Assembly: GCA_963733395.1 (NCBI GenBank)
Contig: CAVTCZ010000019.1
Span: 656,244-720,243, forward strand
Length of the DNA stretch: 64,000 nt
Direction of reading: 5' to 3'
Source: JADKAV01 sp963733395
GTDB taxonomy: Bacteria; Actinomycetota; Actinomycetes; S36-B12; UBA10799
Shown here: positions 1 through 8,447 of the stretch, one piece after another
How the letters are laid out: the number at the start of each line of letters is the position of its first letter
How positions within the stretch are numbered: position 1 is the stretch's first letter
Position numbers and translations under genes: made by a program
The notes under the pieces: generated by a model
What the model was told of the DNA's origin: nothing
Database searches by the model: none
What the model saw: only the letters and a program-made list of their open reading frames with translations

Positions 1-1
1 C

Positions 2-328
2 GGCGGGACGTACTCGCCGCGGGCCATCCGCCGGGTGCTGACGCCGAAGGGCACGCTGATCCAATCGTTCGGGGACGGCAACCGCTGGGTCGGTCCGGTG
101 GGCAAGATCCTGCAGGCCGTGATCGTCAACCCGTTCGTCGGTCAGACCCTCAAGTCATTCGTGGCCGAGGAGACCACCGAGACCCTCGATGAGTTGCGTG
201 AGCTGATCGAGGCGGGCAGGCTGACTCCGGTCATCGACACCGTCTATCCGCTGGCCGAGGCGGCCAAAGCGATCAGCCTGGTGGAGAGCGGCAGCCCCGC
301 CGGCAAGGTGGTCGTGTCGATCGACTGA
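2..328 (+). CDS. Zinc-binding dehydrogenase / quinone reductase (MDR), C-terminal part
   Basis: This reading frame is open from the left edge and ends with TGA at 326-328, so only about the last 108 residues are present. They resemble the end of a medium-chain dehydrogenase/quinone oxidoreductase: a strand-rich stretch (GTLIQSFGDG), then the typical tail with PVIDTVYPLAEAAKAISLVE and a final GKVVVSID. The same tail pattern appears in the complete gene at 57643-58611 (VIDRVFPLDEG, then GKIVITM), so the two are probably distant paralogs. Family members reduce quinones or enones with NAD(P)H in the cytoplasm. The substrate cannot be told, because the catalytic and most of the cofactor-binding domain lies outside the window. 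Confidence 0.8.
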   Translation, partial: GGTYSPRAIRRVLTPKGTLIQSFGDGNRWVGPVGKILQAVIVNPFVGQTLKSFVAEETTETLDELRELIEAGRLTPVIDTVYPLAEAAKAISLVESGSPAGKVVVSID

Positions 329-379
329 CACCTTCCCGCTCATCCCGGCCGGTGCGGGATGCTGGGCCCGGGAGGAATC

Positions 380-1004
380 ATGAACAACCCGGAAGCGACC
401 CAGCAGGCGTCTGGACATCCTGCGAGTCGGCGCCAACTACCAGTGGTACGTGATCCCGATGCTCGCGCTGGTGATCTACGTCTACGGCAACGAGTACGCG
501 CAGCGGAACTGGAAGCCGATTGCTGCCGGTCTCGCGCTCTACGGCGTGCACTGGTTCTACGAGATCCTCAACGCTCTGATCCAGCACTTCTCCGGCCATG
601 CGCTGTGGACGGTGCCGGAGGGGACCGCGTTCCTGCTGCTGGTGGGGGTCGGAGTCGAGCTGAGCCTGATGTTCTCGATCGCCGGACTCGTGATGAGCAA
701 GTTCCTGCCCGCGGACCCGGCGATGAAGATCCTGGGCATTCCCAACCGGTGGGTGTTCGCGGTCGGCAATGCCGCCTTCTTCGCGATCTTCGAGATCTTC
801 CTGGCCAAGACGTCCACGTTCGTCTGGGTCTACTCCTGGTGGGGCGCCCTGCCGGTGTTCGTGCTCGTCTACATCCCGTTCTTCCTGGCCGCCTTCCTCT
901 GCTACGACTGGCCGCCGCGCCGGCAGGTGCGGTTCATCGGCACGGTGTTCGCGATCGACGCCGTGATGCTGGTGCTCTTCGCCGGCGTGCTGGGCTGGAT
1001 CTGA
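380..1004 (+). CDS. Small integral membrane protein, frameshifted near its start
   Basis: A strong ribosome binding site (GGAGGA) lies five bases before ATG 380, but the frame starting there (MNNPEATQQ) leaves the coding frame after about eight codons. The conserved-looking frame (RLDILRVGANYQWYVIP, continuing to position 1004) joins at about 400-410. One extra base there explains it. The product would be about 207 residues with five or six hydrophobic helices, rich in Trp, Tyr and Phe, and no signal peptide. I do not recognise the family. It follows the MDR fragment on the same strand by about 50 bases and may be co-transcribed. If the shift is real, translation would have to begin at GTG 450 without a visible ribosome binding site. 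Confidence 0.65.
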
Positions 1005-1028
1005 GGGCGATCGCAGGACCTCGATCGA

Positions 1029-1065
1029 TGCATCATGGCATCATCCGTACTGATGCTATGATGCA
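1029..1065 (+). promoter_or_regulatory. VapBC operator with embedded -10 box
   Basis: Two 15-base arms, TGCATCATGGCATCA (1029-1043) and TGATGCTATGATGCA (1051-1065), form an inverted repeat with one mismatch around a seven-base spacer. The right arm contains TATGAT (1057-1062), six bases before ATG 1069, which fits the -10 box of a leaderless transcript. Antitoxins of VapB type bind palindromes over their own promoter, so autoregulation is the obvious reading. Confidence 0.75.
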
Positions 1066-1068
1066 AGC

Positions 1069-1324
1069 ATGCGCACCACGGTCACTCTCGACCCGGACAC
1101 CGAGCAGATCATCCGGCGCCGGATGCTGGAGCGGGGCGTCAGTTTCAAGGTGGCCCTGAACGATGTGATCCGCAGCGGAGTCACCGGCGGCGGGCTGCAT
1201 GAGCCGTTTCCAGACCGAGGTTGCCGATCTCGGGCAGTGCCGCATCAATCTCGATCGTGCGCTGCAGGTCGCCGCGGATCTCGAGGACGAGGAACTGATC
1301 CGGAAGATGCGCTCCGGCTCGTGA
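1069..1324 (+). CDS. vapB: VapB-type antitoxin (frameshifted)
   Basis: The start MRTTVTLDPDTEQIIRRRM is a typical short ribbon-helix-helix antitoxin N-terminus and is followed by KVALNDVIRSGV. The frame is then lost; the continuation (FQTEVADLGQCRINLDRAL, then ADLEDEELIRKMRSGS) is in the next frame and ends with TGA 1322-1324. One extra base near 1190-1200, perhaps in the GGG run, restores a protein of about 84 residues. Its stop overlaps the GTG start of the toxin gene (GTGA), the usual VapBC arrangement. The operator directly upstream implies autorepression. As written the antitoxin would lack its toxin-binding tail. Confidence 0.75.
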
Positions 1325-1753
1325 GACTCGTCGATGCCAATGTCCTGCTGTATGCGGTCAACACATCCGCGCCGCACCACGAGCGTTCCCGGCGATGGCT
1401 GGACGCGGCGTTGTCCGGGGGATCCACAGTGGCCTTCGCCTGGCTCCCGTTGCTGGCATTCGTGAGACTGTCCACCCGTGCCGACCTGTTCGATACGCCG
1501 CTCACCGTGGGCCAGGCGATGGACCGGGTGGACGCCTGGCTCGCCGCTCGGTCTGCGGTGGTCGATCGAACCGACCATGCGGCATTCGGCGATCGTTCGG
1601 GATCTGCTGGCCCCGCTCGGTGCCGGTGCCAATCTCGTCAGCGACGCCCATCTGGCCGCGTTGGCTGTCGAGCATCGATGCACGGTGATGTCCTTCGACC
1701 GTGATTTCGGGCGCTTTGCGGGGGTCCGTTGGCAGGAGCCGCCGCAGTTCTAG
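1321..1753 (+). CDS. vapC: VapC PIN-domain ribonuclease toxin (frameshifted)
   Basis: From GTG 1321 the product begins MRLVDANVLLYAVN, the PIN-domain start with the first catalytic Asp. It continues through HERSRRWLDAALSGG and FAWLPLLAFVRLST. The second half (SAIVRDLLA, NLVSDAHLAALAVEH, SFDRDFGRFAGV) carries the SDAHLAAL and SFDRDF acidic motifs but sits in another frame. One extra base near 1580-1590 would rejoin it as about 143 residues. VapC toxins are Mg-dependent RNases that cut tRNA or rRNA. Antitoxin and toxin each carry one shift. If both shifts were real the module would be dead; if they are sequence errors it is an ordinary VapBC pair. Confidence 0.78.
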
Positions 1754-1781
1754 TCCGAACGGGGACCCTGGCCCAGCGTGA

Positions 1782-2402
1782 CTAGCTCAGCCCCCGGCCG
1801 TGGGCCCAGCGCGCCAGTTCCCGCCGGTTGCTCAACTGCAGTTTGCGCAACACCGCCGACATGTGGGTCTCCACGGTCTTGATGCTGAGGTACAACTCGT
1901 CGGCCGTCTCGCGGTAGGTGTACCCGCGGGCGATCAGCCGCATCACATCGCGCTCCCGCGCCGTCAGCCGGTCCAACTCGTCGTCGCTCTGCGCAGCAGC
2001 ACCGGTGAAGGCATCCAGCACGAAGCCGGCCAGGCGCGGGCTGAAGACGGCATCCCCTGCGGCCACCTGCCGGATCGCCTTGGCCAGGGCGTCGGCGGTG
2101 ATGTCCTTGGTCACGTAGCCGCGGGCCCCGAGGCGAACGACGGCGATGACATCCTGTGCGGCGTCGGACACCGACAGGGCGAGATAGCGGGCGTCGCCGT
2201 GGGACTGCCGCAGCACCTCCTGGGCGTTGCCGCCGGGAAGGTGCACATCCAGCAGCACCACGTCCGGCTCGGCCGCGGCGATCGTACTGACCGCGCTGGC
2301 GACGTCGTCGGCCTCGCCCACCACCTCGATGTCCTCGGGCAGCCCGCCGCGGATCCCGGCCCGCACCATCTCGTGGTCGTCCACGATCACCAGCCGGATC
2401 AT
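1782..2402 (-). CDS. NarL/LuxR-family response regulator
   Basis: A complete 206-residue two-component response regulator. The receiver domain has the acidic pair D8-D9, the phosphate acceptor D52 (VVLLDVHLP), a Ser near 77 and K99. The C-terminal LuxR helix-turn-helix begins near residue 146 (LTARERDVMRLIARG) and includes the recognition helix SIKTVETHMSAVLRKL. Its start overlaps the end of the histidine kinase gene by four bases (ATGA), so the two are translationally coupled partners. Together with the PspC domains on the kinase and on the divergent protein, it looks like an envelope-stress system, though the target genes are not visible. Confidence 0.92.
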   Translation of the reverse strand: MIRLVIVDDHEMVRAGIRGGLPEDIEVVGEADDVASAVSTIAAAEPDVVLLDVHLPGGNAQEVLRQSHGDARYLALSVSDAAQDVIAVVRLGARGYVTKDITADALAKAIRQVAAGDAVFSPRLAGFVLDAFTGAAAQSDDELDRLTARERDVMRLIARGYTYRETADELYLSIKTVETHMSAVLRKLQLSNRRELARWAHGRGLS

Positions 2403-3526
2403 GATCGCCCCAGGCTCAAGGTGACCTCGGTGCCCCGCTCGTCGGTCCGGATCTCGCAGGTGCCGCCGGCACGCTGCATGCGACCACGCATCGACTCGGC
2501 GATCCCGCGCCGGTCGTCGGGCACCTCTTCCGGGTCGAACCCCGCTCCGCGGTCGCGCACGTAGACCGTCGCACCGTTCTCGCCGACCTCGGCATAGAGG
2601 CTGATCGACCCGCCGGCGTGCTTGGCCGCATTGAGCACCGCCTCACCGGTGGCCGCGACCAGCGACTGGCCGGCCTCGTCGAGTGGTGCATCGCCGACGC
2701 AGACCACTTCGATCGTCACCGGGTACTCGTCCTCAACCCGGGCCGCAGTGGCGACCAAAGCCGCCCGCAGCGTCTGCGCCGGATCGCGTGCGGGTTCGTA
2801 CAGCCAGGTGCGCAGGTGGCGCTCCTCGGCCCGCGCCAGCCGCACCACCTGCTCGGGTTCGTCGGCGTGCTGGCGGATGAGGGTGAGTGTCTGCAGCACC
2901 GAGTCGTGCACCTGCGACGCCAGTTCCGCGCGGGTCTGCGACGCGATGCGCTGCTGCCGCTCGTTGGTCAGTTCCCGGTACAGCCCCGCCACCCACGGCA
3001 TGGCGATCAACGCCACGCCCGCGAGCAGCAGCACGGCCACGGCGACGGCGCTGAGCAGAGAGCGCAGGCCCAGCCCGGTGGTGGCCAGCCCGGCGACCCC
3101 GGCCACGACCAGCAGCACACCCAGCAGCAGGGCCGTCCACTGGAAGCCGTCGGGACGCAGGCGCCGGGACGGCTGCACCCGCATGTAGACGACGGTTGCG
3201 CCGATGGCGATGACCGCCAGTGGCAACCCGACCTGCATCCAGGGGTTCGTCGGCACGAGCAGGAAGATCCCGATGACCAGAGCTGCGAAGGCGAGCAGTC
3301 GGGCGGTGTCCGACTCGTCGTCCTCCCGCGTCGGCAGCACAGCCCAGTACGCCGCATAGGCGATGACGCCGATCCCGCCGAAGACCGTGAGCAACACGAA
3401 GGTGGCGCGGATCGCTCCGACCGGCCAGCCCAGGTGTTCGGCGAGTCCGCTGGCCACGCCACCCACCCAGCGCCCCCGGGACTCCCGATACGCGCGGGGG
3501 ATGGTCTGGGTGCTCACATCTGCCAT
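2399..3526 (-). CDS. PspC-domain sensor histidine kinase
   Basis: A 375-residue membrane kinase. Residues 10-66 form a PspC domain (RWVGGVASGLAEHLGWPV followed by a hydrophobic helix). Four to five further hydrophobic helices run to about residue 183. The phosphoacceptor is H207 in the HisKA_3-type motif SQVHDSVLQTL, and the HATPase domain shows the N-box (GEAVLNAAKHAG, N299) and a G-box (DRGAGFDPEE). ATG 3526 is chosen because upstream in-frame codons would give an Arg-rich tail without homology. It is coupled to the response regulator by ATGA. It is divergent from the PspC membrane protein at 3631, and the 104 bases between them hold both promoters. The likely role is sensing membrane stress, inferred from the PspC domain. 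Confidence 0.92.
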   Translation of the reverse strand: MADVSTQTIPRAYRESRGRWVGGVASGLAEHLGWPVGAIRATFVLLTVFGGIGVIAYAAYWAVLPTREDDESDTARLLAFAALVIGIFLLVPTNPWMQVGLPLAVIAIGATVVYMRVQPSRRLRPDGFQWTALLLGVLLVVAGVAGLATTGLGLRSLLSAVAVAVLLLAGVALIAMPWVAGLYRELTNERQQRIASQTRAELASQVHDSVLQTLTLIRQHADEPEQVVRLARAEERHLRTWLYEPARDPAQTLRAALVATAARVEDEYPVTIEVVCVGDAPLDEAGQSLVAATGEAVLNAAKHAGGSISLYAEVGENGATVYVRDRGAGFDPEEVPDDRRGIAESMRGRMQRAGGTCEIRTDERGTEVTLSLGRS

Positions 3527-3630
3527 TGTCGACCCGGGAGGTCTCCTGAGGGATCCGGGGGAAACCCTGAGACGCAGTTCAGGGGCGTCACCCGATGTGG
3601 GATCGTGCCTTCGGCGGGCACCGTGGAGGC

Positions 3631-4771
3631 ATGAGTGAAACAACGATCAATATGAGTCCGCCACCGGTCGCGCCGCGGGTCTTCCGCCGAAGCAGTTCCG
3701 ACCGGATCATCGGCGGTGTCTGCGGCGGCCTCGGCCGCTACTGGAACGTCGACCCGGTGATCCTGCGGGTGGCGTTCGGAGTGTCCCTGCTGGTCGGTGG
3801 CTTCGGCCTGTTCTTCTACCTGGCCCTGTGGCTGCTCGTACCCGACGAGACGGCGCCCCCGGATGTCCGCGTCAGCGAGTCCTGGGGCCTGCGGGTACTG
3901 GGTGCTTTCATGGCCTTCATCACCGCGATGATCGCACTGGGGCTACTGTTCAGCGACTCCGTCGGCAGCGGCGCGGTGGTGCTCGGGGCGCTGGGCGCCG
4001 GCATCGTCGTGTGGATCGTCATGAGTCAGCGGACACCCCAACGTCCGCCGGCAGAAGTCCCGTTGAGTTACGGCGACGTCACGCAGACGGCGGTCCTCGA
4101 GCAACCGCCGATGCCACCGGCTGCGCCGCGGCCGCCGCGGGAACACTCGTACCTGGGCTTGATCGGGCTGTGTGCGGCGATTGCCGCAACCGGGCTCGCC
4201 CTGCTCCTCGGCGCCAGCCCCACGGCCGTGCTGGCTGCGGCGCTGCTCGCACTGGGTGTGGCGCTGCTGGTCGGAGCCTTCCGCGGTCGGGCCCGCTGGC
4301 TGCTGATCTTCGCGGTGCCGTTGCTCGTGGTCCTGACCGCCGTGTCCCAGGTGCAGCGCTCCGAGATCAACGTCGGTGAGACCGTCTGGACACCCACGTC
4401 CGCCGGGAGCACCTACAGCCTCACGGCCGGAACGGTGGCGGTTGACTTCGCCGACTGGCAGGGTCAGCCCAAGGCCGGGGACGAGATCACCCTGGATGTC
4501 GGCATCGGTGAGGTGCGGCTGGAGGCTCCCCGCAACTGGGACATCGTGCTCGTGACCGACCTCGGAGCAGGTGAGGTGACCGTCGACGGCGACACCCGCC
4601 GCGGCACCCGACAGGTTGCGCATCCCGGCTGGGGATCAGCCCGCCGAGGGCACGCTGCAGGTCAACGTCACCGGTCAAGCGGGGTCCGTGCTCATCGACA
4701 CTGACGCCCCGCGTGCCGGCACCCCGGTGCCCACACCCACGAAGGAAACCAAGAAGGAGAAGGCAGCATGA
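3631..4771 (+). CDS. PspC-domain multi-pass membrane protein (frameshifted near C-terminus)
   Basis: The protein begins MSETTINMSPP after GTGGAGGC and has a PspC domain (RIIGGVCGGLGRYWNVDP plus helix) at about residues 20-75, then several hydrophobic helices and a Pro/Arg linker. It ends in an extracytoplasmic beta-rich domain (TAGTVAVDFADWQG, ITLDVGIGEVRLEAP) like the LiaF/DUF2154-type domains of related proteins. The C-terminus is shifted near 4600-4622: one extra base separates it from the continuation GDQPAEGTLQVNVTG, which ends in a Thr/Lys tail with TGA 4769-4771 overlapping the next ATG. Restored length is about 379 residues. It is divergent from the PspC kinase and probably senses or damps the same stress system. 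Confidence 0.8.
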
Positions 4772-4956
4772 GCAAGCACCCGGTCGATCTGTTGAGCCTG
4801 GGAGCGGGACTGATGTTCTCGCTGTTCGCGCTCGGATACTTGCTGGTCCCGGCGTCGATGAGCATGACGGTGGTCGTGCCCGTGATGCTCGTGGGCCTCG
4901 GAGTGTTCGGGATCGCAGCCGCGGTCGTCGCGCAACGCCGGCGGCAACCGGTCTGA
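4768..4956 (+). CDS. 62-residue two-helix membrane protein
   Basis: A small protein whose ATG overlaps the TGA of the PspC gene (ATGA), so it is likely translated by coupling. It has two hydrophobic segments (about residues 7-28 and 33-52) separated by a short loop and ends in a basic tail (QRRRQPV). Such two-helix partners often follow PspC/LiaF-like genes in actinobacteria, but I know no defined function. The overlap supports the corrected end of the preceding gene. A terminator-like hairpin follows 16 bases after its stop. Confidence 0.7.
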   Translation: MSKHPVDLLSLGAGLMFSLFALGYLLVPASMSMTVVVPVMLVGLGVFGIAAAVVAQRRRQPV

Positions 4957-4971
4957 GACAGATTCGCAGGA

Positions 4972-5002
4972 GGGCGTCGGTTCGCGAGGACCGGCGCCCT
5001 TT
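4972..5002 (+). terminator. Rho-independent-type terminator
   Basis: GGGCGTCGGT (4972-4981) pairs with ACCGGCGCCC (4990-4999) over ten bases with one G:U-type mismatch, an eight-base loop and a short TTT tail. It sits just after the PspC operon. Confidence 0.6.
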
Positions 5003-5130
5003 GCTGTGGCGCATCCTCACAAGTGGCCAGCCAGCCCCCGCCCGTGCCCGGTTCTGAGGACCACCGGGCGCGCAAGCCAGGAACAAACCTGCCGCAGGGC
5101 CGGATCTGCTCGGCTGTGCGGGGCCGTTGG

Positions 5131-6304
5131 CTACAGGTCCGGCTTGGGGGGCAGGTCGGATCCCTTGGCCTGCTTCAACGTCCGTGCCATTGCGGCCTGC
5201 CAGGCGTCGTAGGCCTGACCGTAGCGGGCGGTGATGCGCTCCGACTCGCTCTGGAACTGCTCCCACTGCGAGTCGAACTCGAAGTAGCACTCGCCGTCGA
5301 AGCACTCTGCGTCCTCCAACGCCGACACCGCCGAGTCGATCGCATCTGCTCCGTCACCGAGCACGGTCACGATCCGCGAGTGCACGCCCCGCAGATCCGT
5401 GGGAGGCCGTAGGGCAGCCATCCGGTTGGCGATGTCGCGGCGGTCGGTCGACGCTTGGGTGAAGTAGTCGATGACCTCGAACATGTAGAGGTCGTCGACA
5501 TACATGCGATCAACGAACGCGCCGGTGTCGTTGCGCAACGCGGTGTACTGGTCGATCAGCGACTCCATCTGGGCGTGGTACGTGCGTGCATCGGCGCGTT
5601 CTGATCGGGCCTCGGCTTTGGCCTTCGCGACCTGCTTGCGGTATCGAGCCATGGCCTTGTCCACGCGGCGGGTCAGGTCGTCGAGGGTGCGCACAGTGTC
5701 CTCTCCCTCCGCGGCGGCTGTCTGGGTGGCGCCGCCGTAACCGGAGAGTGCGTCGAGGCTGTCGACGAGTTGCATGCGGTTGTCGGTCCAGACTTCCGTG
5801 TTGTTCTCCTCGTAGGCCTGCAGCGCCGCCAACGCGGCGTACGCATCGCGCAGGGTCGTCAACCGGTCGGCGCCCGACGCTACCGGGTCCTCCGAGAGGG
5901 TTGCGTCGATGGCCGACAACTGCGTTTGCGCCCCCCTGGCCACGTCCTGGACCATCTCAGTGGACTGCGCCGCGGACATATCGTCCAGGGATGACATCAG
6001 CACGGGGCTGGAGGCGTTGTACTGCTCCTTGGCGGCGCTGTTCTGGGTCAGTCCCCACCACGCTGCGCCGGCGAGGACGAGACCGAGGGCTGCAACGCCG
6101 GTGATGACCAGGATCCGGCGTCGTTTCGGCTTCGGGTCGGGGGTGGGCTGCAGGACCTCGGTCTGCTCAGCGACGGCCTCCTCGGGTTCGTCCGCGACGA
6201 GTTGCAACCGTGGCGATCTTGTGACCGCATTCGGGACAGAACTTGTCGCTGGGGTGCAGGGGGCTCGAGCACTCACTGCAGACCAGGTTGGTGTCGTCCT
6301 CCAT
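5131..6304 (-). CDS. Zinc-ribbon, membrane-anchored coiled-coil protein (frameshifted)
   Basis: Starting at ATG 6304 after GGAGGTCCACA, the first residues hold a zinc ribbon with cysteines 9, 12, 23 and 26 (CSEC and CPEC pairs). The frame then shifts near 6205; one extra base is enough. The rest runs as an acidic linker, a Lys/Arg stop-transfer (KPKRRR), one transmembrane helix and a long, mostly helical extracytoplasmic part. That part includes a Lys/Arg/Ala-rich coiled coil (AMARYRKQVAKAKAEA) and two Cys near the end (CFDGECYF). Total length is about 390 residues. I do not recognise a catalytic domain. The layout (cytosolic ribbon, one helix, outer helical domain) suggests a structural or sensory envelope protein. 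It faces away from the PspC operon. Confidence 0.7.
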
Positions 6305-6397
6305 TGTGGACCTCCCGTGGGACGCCATTCGACGGTAGCGCCGGGGCCTGGTCGCATGCGCACGTGAGGACTGGGCCGCTACTCAGCGCGACGGCGC

Positions 6398-7280
6398 TCA
6401 GCGTCCCAGTTCGGCCAGAGGCTCGACTGTCGGGATGCACACCGATTCCACCCAGTCCGCGATCGAGTCTCCGAGTGGCATCACGTGGACGACTTCCACG
6501 CCGACCCGGGCGTAGTCGCGCATCCGCTCCACGAAGGCGGCCGTGTCCCCGGCGGCGAGTTCCGGGCCGGTGTAGAGGATGGTCTTGCGGATCTCGTCGG
6601 GGTCGCGGCCGACATCGTCGCAGTGGCGGCGCAGCACGTCGAACTTGTGCGCGATCGCCTCTGGCGTGCTGGCGAACAGGTTGCAGGCGTCGGCGTACTG
6701 GGCGACGAGGCGCAGCGTCTTGCGCTCCCCGCCACCCCCGATGAGGATCGGCGGGTGCGGCCGGCTGATCGGTTGCGGCGAGCAGAGGGTCTCGGTCGAG
6801 GCGGTAGTGCCGGCCCTGGTACGGCCCGTTGTCGTCGCTCCACATCTGCAGGCAGATCTGCAGCGTCTCCTCGAGCCGTTCGAAGCGTTCGGCCAGCGGC
6901 GGGAAGTCGACCCCGAGGCCCCGGTGCTCGCGCTCGTACCAGGCCGCACCGATGCCGAGCTCGGCCCGGCCGCCGGACAGGACGTCGAGGGTCGTGACGA
7001 TCTTCGCCAGCAGACCGGGGTGCCGGTAGGTGACGCCGGTGACCAGCAGCCCGAGGCGCAGTCGGCTGGTCTGGCCGGCGACGAAGCCCAGGCTGGTGTA
7101 GCCCTCGAGCATCGGTTCCTCGGCAGGGAACATCCTGTCCATCTGGAAGTAGTGGTCCATGAACGACAGCGACACGACACCGGCCTCGTCGGCGAGTTGT
7201 GCCGCGCGAGCGATCTCGGGCCCGATGGCCGCCGGCCCGCCGGGAAGTGCGAACCGGACCAGATGCAGTGCGAGATCCAT
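6398..7280 (-). CDS. LLM-class (F420-type) flavin-dependent oxidoreductase (frameshifted)
   Basis: The start MDLALHLVRFALPGG follows GGGAGG with good spacing. The protein shows the luciferase-like TIM-barrel signatures of F420-dependent enzymes: SLSFMDHYFQMDRM, LGLLVTGVTYRHPGLLAK, TLDVLSGGRAELGIGAAWYEREH, then ILIGGGGERKTLRLVAQYADACN. The two halves are in different frames, joined near 6780 by one extra base; corrected length is about 293 residues. Such enzymes use reduced F420 (or FMN) for hydride transfer, often to xenobiotics or lipids. The substrate is unknown. Together with the reductase at 55840 it suggests the host makes F420. Confidence 0.85.
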
Positions 7281-7316
7281 GGTGCCTCCCATTCCGACCG
7301 CCGTACGCGACTGTAC

Positions 7317-7751
7317 CTACGGAACCGCCGGGGGCCAACCAGTCAGCGGACCGGCCGCACCCGCGCGGTCGCGCCAGGCGCTCCAGGCGCCCGTGCACCA
7401 CAGCGCCCAGACGATCAGCACCGGTTGGAACAGCAGTCGGACGCCACGGGCGAGGTCGGAGTCCAGCCCGAACGCGTCGGTCTGTGTGAGCAACTGCGAG
7501 ATGTTGCCCGGGAACACCACGACGAAGAAGGCGGCGAGCAGCCAGCCCACGAGTGCGAGATGCCGGCCGGCGAACACGAGCGCGACCGCGAAGGCGAGTT
7601 CGACCACGCCCGACACCGCGACGACGGTTTCGGGAAGGGGCATCCAGGGCGGCACCTGAGCGAGGAACGTGTCCGCTGCGACGAAGTGCCCGATCCCGGC
7701 GACAGCCATGAACGCGGCCAGCAGCCAGCGGGCGAGATCGGCCGGCTTCAT
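7317..7751 (-). CDS. DoxX-family membrane protein
   Basis: A 144-residue protein with four hydrophobic helices. It begins MKPADLARWLLAAFMAVAGIGHF, and the family-like G-H-F and P-lined first loop (FLAQVPPWMPLPE) are visible, followed by SGVVELAFAVALVFAGRH. ATG 7751 lies one base after the stop of the ABM gene, so the two form a short operon. DoxX-like proteins are poorly understood membrane proteins associated with redox or thiol homeostasis; nothing more specific can be inferred. Confidence 0.8.
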   Translation of the reverse strand: MKPADLARWLLAAFMAVAGIGHFVAADTFLAQVPPWMPLPETVVAVSGVVELAFAVALVFAGRHLALVGWLLAAFFVVVFPGNISQLLTQTDAFGLDSDLARGVRLLFQPVLIVWALWCTGAWSAWRDRAGAAGPLTGWPPAVP

Positions 7752-7752
7752 G

Positions 7753-8037
7753 TCAGACGACCTCGAACTCCCAGATCTCCGAACCCGTCGCCGCGGGTCT
7801 GCCGCCACCGTGTCCCGCGGCGAACTCCTGCGACTCCCGCCAGGCCTGGTAGGACTCGACGCTGTCCCAGCGGGTGTAGACGAGGTACTTGTCACCGCCG
7901 GCGATCGGCCGCAGCAGTTCGAAGTGCTCGAACCCGGGCGCCTGGTCGACGGATCCTGCGCGGGCGGCGAACCGCTGCTCGAGGGTGACGGCCTGTTCGG
8001 CCGGGACGGACAGTGCGTTCACGACGACGTAGGACAT
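7753..8037 (-). CDS. Antibiotic biosynthesis monooxygenase (ABM / HmoA-like) protein
   Basis: A 94-residue dimeric alpha-beta barrel protein: MSYVVVNALSVPAEQ, then RFAARAGSVDQAPGFEHFEL and DKYLVYTRWDSVESYQAW. The Phe-Glu-x-Phe-Glu and W-x-S pattern with a C-terminal strand is typical of small ABM proteins, including IsdG/HmoA-like heme degraders and quinone monooxygenases. No heme-ligand residue can be assigned confidently. It is followed after one base by the doxX-like gene, an arrangement that fits a role in redox or heme-related stress (inference). Confidence 0.8.
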   Translation of the reverse strand: MSYVVVNALSVPAEQAVTLEQRFAARAGSVDQAPGFEHFELLRPIAGGDKYLVYTRWDSVESYQAWRESQEFAAGHGGGRPAATGSEIWEFEVV

Positions 8038-8064
8038 GTCGTCAGCGTAGGCGCGGGCGGTCGA

Positions 8065-8376
8065 TCACGCCGTGGGCGGCGCGAAGTCGGGCCGCCCATC
8101 AGGCGACGGCGGTCGCGAGCAGTCGGTGAGCAGCTGGCCCACCAGGGCGGGTGAGCGCTCAGGGTGGACCAGACCCGATCTCCAGGAACTGGCGAAAGGA
8201 CTCCGCCTCCGGGAGGTCGCGAAATCCAGGTCCACGACGATGTACGCCGGATCGTCCAGCGTCTGTGAGACCCGGAGACCAGCACCCGCACCTCCGCGGG
8301 CGGCGGCGAAGCGGTCGAAGGCGCCTCGCCAGGTCGGGTAGTCGGTGATGGCGTGTTCGATGTGCAAAGTGACCAT
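8065..8376 (-). CDS. ABM-like dimeric barrel protein with a locally scrambled frame
   Basis: The first half (MVTLHIEHAITDYPTWRGAF, then VSQTLDDPAYIVVDLDF) is a clear small barrel protein of about 103 residues. Between about 8165 and 8218 the likely original peptide (FRDLPEAESFRQFLEIGSG) is found in another frame, and the reading frame then returns (LVHPERSPALV). Two compensating single-base changes would account for this. ATG 8376 is the natural start. It is separate from, but on the same strand as, the ABM/DoxX pair. Function is unknown. Confidence 0.6.
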   Translation of the reverse strand: MVTLHIEHAITDYPTWRGAFDRFAAARGGAGAGLRVSQTLDDPAYIVVDLDFATSRRRSPFASSWRSGLVHPERSPALVGQLLTDCSRPPSPDGRPDFAPPTA

Positions 8377-8447
8377 GTGCGGCAACCTACGGATGTTCGG
8401 GCGGCGCGAACACCCCAGGAAGTTGGGGTTTCGCATAGCCTTCGACC

